DNA from: Pseudomonadota bacterium
Lineage (GTDB): Bacteria > Pseudomonadota > Gammaproteobacteria > Xanthomonadales > Xanthomonadaceae
Reading direction: 5' to 3'
DNA length: 5,967 nt
Assembly (NCBI GenBank): GCA_023423675.1
Contig: JAFAFD010000110.1
Coordinates: forward strand, 1-5,967
Position numbers and translations under genes: made by a program. The notes beneath the pieces were generated by a model. The model had not been told where the DNA came from, searched no databases, and saw only the letters and a program-made list of their open reading frames with translations. The stretch's first letter is position 1; every line of letters starts with the position of its first letter. This document shows, piece after piece, positions 1 through 5,967 of the stretch.

Positions 1-3000
1 CCAGCAAGGAAGCGATCCAGGGCATGACCCTGCGCATCGAGGAGTTCCTGCCCGAGCGCATGAAGCTGGACCTGGACAGCGCGCAGAAGACGCTGAAGCC
101 GGGCGAGGAGCTGCGCCTGCAGGCCAACGGCGCCTATCTGTATGGCGCCCCGGCCGATGGCAACCGCTTCACCGCGCGCCTGGCGGTGGCCGCCGAACAG
201 CGGCCGGTGGAAGGCCTGCCGGGTTATTTCTTCGGTGACCCGACCCTGCAGCTGCCGCGCGAAGCCAAGGATGTGGTTGACACCACGCTGCCGGCCAATG
301 GCCAGCTGCGCGAAGACGTGGCCCTGCCGGAAGAGGCGGCCAAGGCCAAGGCGCCGATCGCCGTGGTGCTGTCGGGCAGCCTGTACGAAACCGGTGGCCG
401 CACGGTCACCCGCACCCTCAAGCGCGTGATGTGGCCGGCCAATGCGCTGGTCGGCGTGCGCCCGCTGTTCAACCCCGAGGACGGTGCCGATTCCAACGGC
501 AACGCGCGCTTCGAGCTGATGCGCGTCGATGCCGCCGGCAAGCCGCAGCCCGCCAAGGGCCTGAAGGTGACCCTGGTGCGCGAACTGCGCGACTACCACT
601 GGACCTTCAACGACAACCGCTGGGACTACGATTTCACCCGCCGCTTCGAGAACAAGGAAACCCGCACCGTCGATGCCGGCAGCAGCGCGGTCGCCTTCGA
701 TTTCCCGGTGGAGTGGGGCGAGTACCGGGTGGACGTGTTCGATCCGTCCACCGGCCTGACCAGCCGCTATCCGTTCCGCGCCGGCTGGAGCTGGGGCGAT
801 GACAACCGCGGCCTGGATGCACGCCCTGACAAGGTCAAGCTGGGCCTGGACAAGACCGGCTACAAGGCCGGTGACACCCTGCAGGTGACGGTGACCCCGC
901 CGCACGCCGGCAAGGGCATCCTGATGGTCGAGAGCGACCGCATGCTGTACGTGCAGGAGATCGACGCCAAGCCGGGTGCCACCTACAAGATCCCGGTCAC
1001 CGCCGACTGGGAGCGCCACGACGTCTACATCACCGCGCTGGTGTTCCGTGGCGGCAGCGCGCCCAGCAAGATCACCCCGGCCCGCGCCGTGGGCGTGGTG
1101 CACGTGCCGATGGACCGCAAGGGCCGCACCGTGGCCGTGGGTCTGGTCGCGCCCAAGCAGATGCGTCCGGAACAGGACCTGCCGGTGACGGTCAGCGCAC
1201 CGCAGCTGGCCGGCAAGACCGCGCACGTCACCGTCTCGGCGGTGGACGTGGGCATCCTCAACATCACCCGCTTCCCGGTGCCCGATGCCGGCGCGCACTT
1301 CTTCGCCCAGCGTCGCCTCGGCATCGATGCCTACGACATCTACAGCCGGGTGATCGAAAGCTTCGACGGCAGCAGCGGCAAGCTGAAGTTCGGCGGCGAC
1401 ATGGCCCTGCAGGCACTGCCGCAGGCCAAGCGTCCGACCGCGCGCGTGCAGACCGTGGACCTGTTCTCCGGCCCGGTGCAGCTCGATGCCAAGGGCAATG
1501 CGCGCATCCGCCTGAAGGTGCCGGACTTCAACGGCACCCTGCGCGTGTCGGCGCTGGTCTACAGCGATGACCAGTACGGCAAGCGTGATGTGGAAACCAT
1601 CGTGCGCGCGCCGATCCTGGCCGAAGCCAGCATGCCGCGCGTGCTCGCCCCGGGTGACCGCAGCACCGTCACCCTGGACGTGCAGAACTTCACCGGCAAG
1701 CCCGGCCAGTTCAACGTGCAGGTGGACACCGAAGGCCCGCTGGGCCTGGGCGAGGGCAGCCGCAGCGTACAGCTGAACGTCGATGCCAAGACCACGCTGA
1801 GCTTCCCGCTGTCGGCGCGCGAGGGCAACAGCGTGGCCAAGGTGCGGGTGCGGGTGGATGGCAACGGCTTCAAGGCCGACCGCCGCTACGACCTGCCGGT
1901 GCGTGCGGCATGGCCGCAGGTGATCCGTTCGCAGGTGCGCACGCTGGATCCGCTGGCCGCGGTCAGCCTGGATGGCGGCCTGGCCGATGGCCTGATGGCC
2001 GAGTCGGTCAATGCGCGCCTGCTGGTCAGCCCGCTGCCGCCGATCCCGTTCGCCAGTGCGCTGCAGGGTGCGCTGAACTACCCCTACGGCTGTGCCGAAC
2101 AGACCACCAGCAAGGGCTACGCCGCGCTGATCCTGGACCAGGCGACGTCTTCGATGCTCGGCACCGACGGCCTGGATGCCAAGACCCGCCGCGAGCGCAT
2201 GGAAGGCGCGTTCGGTCGTCTGGCGTCGATGCAGGTGGCCAACGGCAACTTCTCGATGTGGGGTGACGATGGCTACGTGAACCCGTGGCTGACCCCGTAC
2301 ATCACCGAGTTCCTGCTCGATGCCAAGGACGGTGGCTTCGCCGTGCCGGACAACGTGCTGCAGAAGGCACTCAACCGCCTCAGCGAGGACCTGCTGTCCG
2401 GTGGCAACCAGTTCTACGGCCAGGATGACCGCGAGAAGCTGAAGTTCGCCAACCAGGCGTATTCCGGCTACGTGCTGGCCCGCGTCAACCGCGCGCCGCT
2501 GGGCACCCTGCGCACGCTGTACGATAACGAGCGCGGCAAGGCCGTCGGTGGCCTGTCGCTGGTCCACCTGGGCGTGGCGCTGTCGCTGCAGGGTGACGCC
2601 AAGCGTGGCCAGGCGGCGATTGCCGCCGGCTTCGCCAAGTCCAGCAGCGAGCGTCCGTCGTACTTCGGCGATTACGGCAGTGCCATCCGCGATGACGCGC
2701 TGATGATCGCGCTGACCCACGAAAACAAGCTGGCCAAGCCGGCCTGGGATGCACGCGCGGTCGATCTCGGCCGTGGCCTGGATGCCCGCCGCAATACCGG
2801 CTGGATGTGGCTGAGCACGCAGGAGCAGGTGGCCATCGCCCGCCTCGGCAAGGCCCTGGCGGCAAACCAGAAGGCACTGGTGGCCGGTGAACTGGTGATC
2901 GGTGGCAACAGCGAAACCATCGGCGAGCGCAAGCTGTTCGGCCGCAACTTCACCGGCAGCGAACTGGCCAGCGGCGTGCGCTTCACCCCGCAGGGCCAGC

Positions 3001-3521
3001 CGCCGATGTTCGCCAGCATCGACGTGGCCGGCATCCCGCGCAGTGCGCCTGCACCGGACAACAGCGTGCTGGGCGTCGAGCGGACCTACTTCGGCACCGA
3101 CGGCAAGCCGTGGACGCCGCGGCCGCTGAAGGAAGGCGAAGCGCTGATCGTGCGCATCACCATCAGTGCCGATACGCAGATGCCCGATGCGCTGCTGACC
3201 GACCTGTTGCCGGCCGGCCTGGAAATCGAGAACTTCAATCTGGGCGACGCCAAGCAGTGGGCCGACGTGGTCGTCGATGGCATAACCATCAGCGACCGCA
3301 GCTCGGCCGCGGACACCAAGCACGAGGAGTTCCGCGACGACCGCTACGTGGCCGCGCTGAAGCTGTCGCGTGGTGGCAAGGCCAACGTGTTCTACCTGGT
3401 GCGCGCGGTGACCCCGGGCACCTATTCGGTGCCGCCGCCGCTGGTGGAAGACATGTACCGCCCGCAGCTGCGTGGCGTGGGCCGCAGCAACCCGACCACG
3501 ATCACGGTGGTCCAGCCGTGA
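1..3521 (+). CDS. yfhM: Bacterial alpha-2-macroglobulin family protein (YfhM/ECAM-like, thioester-containing), 5' end outside window
   Basis: This is a periplasmic, normally inner-membrane-anchored protease trap: cleavage of its bait region by an invading protease triggers a conformational collapse and covalent capture through an internal thioester. The frame is open from nt 3 and reads through the Met codon at nt 24, so that Met is internal. E. coli YfhM has about 1,650 residues, so roughly 480 N-terminal residues, including the expected signal peptide and lipobox, lie upstream. Numbering from Met24, 1165 residues are visible. MG-type beta domains occupy about 1-440, ending in the family-typical DVGILNITRF and the following FFAQRRLGIDAYDIY stretch. 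A probable bait region lies at about 445-482. The A2M-type segment follows, containing PDFNGTLRVSALVYS. The thioester domain spans about 650-955, with YPYGCAEQT (Cys690, Gln693) and NPWLTPYITEFLLDAK. The C-terminal MG10-like domain contains LLPAGLEIENF and ends shortly after MYRPQLRG. No frameshift is seen. pbpC follows 49 bp downstream, the usual partner. The family assignment is secure; the symbol is by homology to E. coli. Confidence 0.95.
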   Translation, partial: SKEAIQGMTLRIEEFLPERMKLDLDSAQKTLKPGEELRLQANGAYLYGAPADGNRFTARLAVAAEQRPVEGLPGYFFGDPTLQLPREAKDVVDTTLPANGQLREDVALPEEAAKAKAPIAVVLSGSLYETGGRTVTRTLKRVMWPANALVGVRPLFNPEDGADSNGNARFELMRVDAAGKPQPAKGLKVTLVRELRDYHWTFNDNRWDYDFTRRFENKETRTVDAGSSAVAFDFPVEWGEYRVDVFDPSTGLTSRYPFRAGWSWGDDNRGLDARPDKVKLGLDKTGYKAGDTLQVTVTPPHAGKGILMVESDRMLYVQEIDAKPGATYKIPVTADWERHDVYITALVFRGGSAPSKITPARAVGVVHVPMDRKGRTVAVGLVAPKQMRPEQDLPVTVSAPQLAGKTAHVTVSAVDVGILNITRFPVPDAGAHFFAQRRLGIDAYDIYSRVIESFDGSSGKLKFGGDMALQALPQAKRPTARVQTVDLFSGPVQLDAKGNARIRLKVPDFNGTLRVSALVYSDDQYGKRDVETIVRAPILAEASMPRVLAPGDRSTVTLDVQNFTGKPGQFNVQVDTEGPLGLGEGSRSVQLNVDAKTTLSFPLSAREGNSVAKVRVRVDGNGFKADRRYDLPVRAAWPQVIRSQVRTLDPLAAVSLDGGLADGLMAESVNARLLVSPLPPIPFASALQGALNYPYGCAEQTTSKGYAALILDQATSSMLGTDGLDAKTRRERMEGAFGRLASMQVANGNFSMWGDDGYVNPWLTPYITEFLLDAKDGGFAVPDNVLQKALNRLSEDLLSGGNQFYGQDDREKLKFANQAYSGYVLARVNRAPLGTLRTLYDNERGKAVGGLSLVHLGVALSLQGDAKRGQAAIAAGFAKSSSERPSYFGDYGSAIRDDALMIALTHENKLAKPAWDARAVDLGRGLDARRNTGWMWLSTQEQVAIARLGKALAANQKALVAGELVIGGNSETIGERKLFGRNFTGSELASGVRFTPQGQPPMFASIDVAGIPRSAPAPDNSVLGVERTYFGTDGKPWTPRPLKEGEALIVRITISADTQMPDALLTDLLPAGLEIENFNLGDAKQWADVVVDGITISDRSSAADTKHEEFRDDRYVAALKLSRGGKANVFYLVRAVTPGTYSVPPPLVEDMYRPQLRGVGRSNPTTITVVQP
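1356..1470 (+). other. Probable bait region of the alpha-2-macroglobulin
   Basis: This segment encodes about residues 445-482 (Met24 numbering), between the conserved IDAYDIYSRV block and the A2M segment that begins near PVQLDAKGNARIRL. It is low in predicted structure, rich in Gly, Ser, Lys, Arg, Ala and Gln, and includes KLKFGGDMAL and LPQAKRPTARVQ, so it offers cleavage sites for proteases of several specificities. In this family the bait loop sits at this point in the domain order and is the trigger for trapping. The exact boundaries are inferred from domain order and remembered similarity to the E. coli protein, which has a comparable LRFGGD segment here. Confidence 0.55.
2091..2102 (+). 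other. Thioester motif Cys-Ala-Glu-Gln of the alpha-2-macroglobulin
   Basis: The codons TGT GCC GAA CAG encode Cys690-Ala-Glu-Gln693 within YPYGCAEQTTSK. In thioester-containing macroglobulins and complement C3-like proteins, the Cys and Gln side chains form the internal thioester that covalently captures the attacking protease. Both reactive residues are present. The second position is Ala, where E. coli ECAM has Leu (CLEQ). This separates the protein from the thioester-less bacterial class (MagD/YfaS-like), in which the motif is lost. Confidence 0.9.
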
Positions 3522-3530
3522 CCGCGCGGC

Positions 3531-3552
3531 CGGGCCGCGAGGGCGCGGCCCG
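3531..3552 (+). other. GC-rich hairpin in the yfhM-pbpC spacer
   Basis: A perfect 9-bp inverted repeat (arms CGGGCCGCG at 3531-3539 and CGCGGCCCG at 3544-3552) encloses a 4-nt AGGG loop. It begins 9 nt after the yfhM stop codon and ends 18 nt before the pbpC ATG. A competing 6-bp stem (3525-3530 with 3534-3539) shares one arm. No T-run follows, so a canonical intrinsic terminator is not supported. It could act as an mRNA-stabilising or attenuating element, or affect ribosome access to pbpC. In DNA this GC-rich it could also be chance. The structure is seen; its function is unknown. Confidence 0.45.
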
Positions 3553-3570
3553 TCCCACCGGTACGCTGCA

Positions 3571-5952
3571 ATGAAGAACGACGGGACGACCCGGCGGGCG
3601 GCCCTGCGCCGCCGGCTGCAGCCGCTGTGGCCCTGGCTGCGCTGGGGCACGGCGGCGCTGCTGGTCCTGCTGCTGGTTCTCGATTTCGCGTTCCCGCCGC
3701 CGCTGCCGAAGCAGCGCGATACCAGCACCCTGGTAGTGGCCGCCGACGGCAGCCCGCTGCGCGCCTTCGCCGATGCCGAAGGCGTGTGGCGCTACCCGGC
3801 CTCGGCTGACAGCGTTTCGCCGCTGTACCTGCAGGCGCTGCTGACCTACGAAGACCGCTGGTTCTGGCAACACCCCGGCATCAACCCGCTGGCGATCCTG
3901 CGTGCCAGCGGCCAGCTGCTGCGCGGCGGCCGCATCGTGTCGGGCGGTTCGACGCTCACCATGCAGGTGGCGCGCATCCTCGATCCGCATTCGCGCACGC
4001 CGTGGGGCAAGCTCAAGCAGATGCTGCGCGCGGTACAGCTGGAGGTGCACCTGTCGAAGGCGCAGATCCTGGCGCTGTACCTGGAACGCGCGCCCTACGG
4101 CGGCACCATCGAGGGCGTGGAAGCGGCGAGCTGGGCCTATCTGGGCAAGCCGGCCACCCAGCTGTCGCACGCCGAGGCGGCGCTGCTGGCGGTGCTGCCG
4201 CAGGCGCCGAGCCGGCTGCGCCCGGACCGCCACCCGGAAGCCGCGCAGAAGGCGCGCGACAAGGTGCTGGCGCGCATGGCCGAGCTCGGCGTGTGGACGC
4301 AGGAAGAGGTGGAGGACGCGCGCATCGAGAACGTGGTCGCACGCTCGCTGCGCCCGCCGATGCATGCGGCACTGCTGGCGCAGCGGCTGCATTCGGCACA
4401 TCCGGGCCAGGCGCGCATCCAGAGCAGCATCGACCTGGACCTGCAGCGCACGCTGGAAGAGCGCGTGGCCAGCTATTTCTCCACGCTGCCCGAGCGCACC
4501 TCGGCCGCGCTGCTGGTGGTCGACAACCAGACCCTGCAGGCCCGTGCCTACGTCGGCGCGCTGGCCTTCGGTGACCGCCAGCGCCTGGGCCACGTCGACA
4601 TGGTGCAGGCCTGGCGCTCGCCCGGCTCCACGCTCAAGCCCTTCCTGTACGCGATGGCGCTGGACGATGGCCTGATCCATTCGGAAAGCCTGCTGGTGGA
4701 TGCGCCGCAGAGCTTCGGCAGCTATCGGCCGGGCAATTTCGATGAGGCCTTCAATGGGCCGGTCGGTGCATCGAGCGCGCTGCGCCTGTCGCTGAACGTG
4801 CCAGCGGTGGACCTGCTGCAGCGGGTGGGCTCGGCGCGTTTCGCCGCGCGTCTCTCGCACGCGGGCATCCAGCTGCGCTTCCCGCCGGGCAGTTCGCCGA
4901 ATCTGTCGCTGATCCTCGGCGGCACCGGCGCGCGCCTGGAAGACCTGGTCGGCGCCTTCGCCGCACTCAACCGCAACGGCATCGCCGGACGCGTGCGCTA
5001 CACCGACGACGAGCCGATGATCGAACGGCGCCTGGCTTCGCCGGGGGCCAGCTGGATCGTGCGCGAGATGCTCGAATCCAATCCGCGCCCGGGCTATGGC
5101 GTGGGCACTTTCGATGTCGGCGGGCGCCCGCGCGTGGCCTGGAAGACCGGCACCAGCTATGGCTACCGCGACGCGTGGGCGATCGGCAGCACGCGCCGCT
5201 ACACGGTAGGCGTGTGGGTGGGTCGTCCCGATGGCACGCCGCTGCCGGGCCAGTACGGCGCGGTCACCGCGTTGCCGCTGATGTTCGAAGTGGTGGACAG
5301 CCTGCCGCGCCAGCCCGGCGATGCCGCCGCCGCGCCGATGCCGGCCAGCGTCAGCCGCGCCGACGTGTGCTGGCCCACCGGCGGACTGGCTGAATCGCTG
5401 CCGGCCGCGTTGTGCCAGCGGCGCATGCCGGCCTGGCTGCTGGATGGTGGCGTGCCGCCGACCTTCCCCGAACGCGAGGCCCGCCGCTGGCAGCCGGGCC
5501 GCCAGCGTTACATGGCCGACGCGCGTACCGGCCAGCGGCTGTCCGCCGACTGCAGCGCGCCGCACACGGAAGTCGAGCGCGAGATCGCGCGCTGGCCGGC
5601 GCTGCTGTCACCGTGGCTGCCCAAGGCCACGCGCGATGCCTCGCAGCTGCCGCCACTCGCGGCGGATTGCCGCGACGATGGCCGCGAAGCGAGCGTGGCA
5701 CTGCACGTGGATGGCCTGAATGATGGCGCGGCATTGGCGCGGGCACCCAACGCCGAGCACGGCGTGCGCCTGCAGCTGCGCGCGCTGGGCAGCGAACAGG
5801 CAGTGGACTGGTTGCTGGATGGCCGCTGGATCGCCCGCACCCAAGGCGCGCAGCTGATGCAGCGCGAGTTCGCCGATCCCGGCGCGCATACGCTGACCGC
5901 GCTGGCCACCGATGGCGCGTGGACGCAGGAGCGGTTCACCGTCATACGGTGA
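3571..5952 (+). CDS. pbpC: Penicillin-binding protein 1C, bifunctional peptidoglycan glycosyltransferase/transpeptidase
   Basis: This class A PBP polymerises lipid II glycan strands and is predicted to cross-link their peptides on the periplasmic face of the inner membrane. The product has 793 residues, close to the usual PBP1C length. A short Arg-rich cytoplasmic tail precedes one transmembrane helix (about 23-42). The GT51 domain (about 70-250) carries EDRWFWQHPG with catalytic Glu94, then GGSTLTMQ (125-132), KLKQMLRAVQLE and LYLERAPYGG. The transpeptidase domain (about 310-580) carries STLK (nucleophile Ser353, Lys356), SLN (407-409) and KTGT (525-528). A cysteine-containing linker leads to a BiPBP_C domain (about 705-792), typical of PBP1C and separating it from PBP1A/1B. 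ATG 3571 is chosen because it places the membrane helix near the N-terminus. The only in-frame alternative upstream, GTG 3472, would overlap yfhM by 50 nt and add 33 low-complexity, Arg-rich residues. No strong Shine-Dalgarno precedes either start. Likely co-transcribed with yfhM. Confidence 0.96.
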   Translation: MKNDGTTRRAALRRRLQPLWPWLRWGTAALLVLLLVLDFAFPPPLPKQRDTSTLVVAADGSPLRAFADAEGVWRYPASADSVSPLYLQALLTYEDRWFWQHPGINPLAILRASGQLLRGGRIVSGGSTLTMQVARILDPHSRTPWGKLKQMLRAVQLEVHLSKAQILALYLERAPYGGTIEGVEAASWAYLGKPATQLSHAEAALLAVLPQAPSRLRPDRHPEAAQKARDKVLARMAELGVWTQEEVEDARIENVVARSLRPPMHAALLAQRLHSAHPGQARIQSSIDLDLQRTLEERVASYFSTLPERTSAALLVVDNQTLQARAYVGALAFGDRQRLGHVDMVQAWRSPGSTLKPFLYAMALDDGLIHSESLLVDAPQSFGSYRPGNFDEAFNGPVGASSALRLSLNVPAVDLLQRVGSARFAARLSHAGIQLRFPPGSSPNLSLILGGTGARLEDLVGAFAALNRNGIAGRVRYTDDEPMIERRLASPGASWIVREMLESNPRPGYGVGTFDVGGRPRVAWKTGTSYGYRDAWAIGSTRRYTVGVWVGRPDGTPLPGQYGAVTALPLMFEVVDSLPRQPGDAAAAPMPASVSRADVCWPTGGLAESLPAALCQRRMPAWLLDGGVPPTFPEREARRWQPGRQRYMADARTGQRLSADCSAPHTEVEREIARWPALLSPWLPKATRDASQLPPLAADCRDDGREASVALHVDGLNDGAALARAPNAEHGVRLQLRALGSEQAVDWLLDGRWIARTQGAQLMQREFADPGAHTLTALATDGAWTQERFTVIR

Positions 5953-5967
5953 CGCCGGGCATGGCCC
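5953..5967. other. Short unassigned tail after pbpC
   Basis: Only 15 bases remain after the pbpC stop. They include an ATG at 5961, but too little sequence follows to judge whether a gene starts there. No terminator is visible before the window edge. Confidence 0.3.

Noticed and set aside
24..26. Met codon at nt 24 as the true start of the macroglobulin
   Set aside because: The frame is open upstream to the window edge (SKEAIQG precedes the Met), no ribosome-binding site is evident, and the family is about 480 residues longer at the N-terminus.
142..3319. Several 60-130-codon open frames nested inside the macroglobulin gene on both strands
   Set aside because: All are Arg/Pro/Ala-rich shadows of the main frame, without motifs or ribosome-binding sites.
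3531..3552. Intrinsic terminator between the two genes
   Set aside because: The stem is strong, but no run of T follows it and the next gene starts 18 nt later on the same strand. A terminator would separate two genes that usually work together.
3472..3570. GTG 3472 as the pbpC start
   Set aside because: It would overlap yfhM by 50 nt and add 33 Arg/Ala-rich residues that look like out-of-frame yfhM and spacer translation. ATG 3571 gives the normal short basic tail followed by the membrane helix.
3502..5565. A 687-codon open frame on the minus strand, antisense to pbpC and the spacer
   Set aside because: It lies almost wholly inside pbpC, and its product is Arg/Ala/Gln/Gly-rich with no recognisable domain. 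Long stop-free antisense frames are common in high-GC genes with strong third-position bias. The plus-strand frame has complete catalytic motifs.
3627..5945. Nested alternative frames inside pbpC, including one of 257 codons on the plus strand at 3902-4675
   Set aside because: They overlap the GT51 and transpeptidase coding sequence and are compositionally biased (Arg/Ala/Cys/Trp-rich) with no recognisable domain.
1..5967. Searched for tRNA, rRNA, CRISPR arrays, IS ends, long direct repeats and att sites
   Set aside because: None seen. The window is almost entirely two long coding sequences of uniform composition, with only 49 bp and 15 bp outside them.

Overview
The window is high-GC (by eye about two thirds G+C, with strong G/C bias at third codon positions). 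It holds two tandem plus-strand genes that together fill almost all of it. The protein sequences look gammaproteobacterial. The codon style and sequence flavour suggest the Xanthomonadaceae (Stenotrophomonas/Xanthomonas/Lysobacter type). The genus is my inference, since no marker gene is present.

Layout: (1) nt 1-3521, the 3' part of a bacterial alpha-2-macroglobulin gene of the YfhM/ECAM type. It is cut by the left window edge, because its reading frame is open from the first complete codon (nt 3). The visible part carries several macroglobulin (MG) domains, a probable bait region, an intact Cys-Ala-Glu-Gln thioester motif and the C-terminal MG10-like domain. (2) nt 3522-3570, a 49-bp spacer with a strong GC hairpin and no clear Shine-Dalgarno sequence. 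(3) nt 3571-5952, a complete pbpC gene for penicillin-binding protein 1C, a bifunctional peptidoglycan glycosyltransferase/transpeptidase with every catalytic motif intact and a C-terminal BiPBP_C domain. (4) nt 5953-5967, 15 bases with nothing assignable.

How they work together: the yfhM-pbpC pair is a known conserved neighbourhood in many Gram-negative bacteria, E. coli included. The accepted proposal is a periplasmic defence and repair module. The macroglobulin traps foreign proteases that get past the outer membrane: bait cleavage triggers a conformational change and covalent capture through the thioester. PBP1C is thought to repair the damaged peptidoglycan. Both proteins here appear catalytically competent, so the window looks like an ordinary, intact copy of this module. 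I saw no mobile elements, RNA genes, CRISPR arrays or signs of recent transfer. The points worth a second look are fine-scale: the cysteine distribution in both proteins, the bait sequence, and the hairpin and weak start region between the genes.
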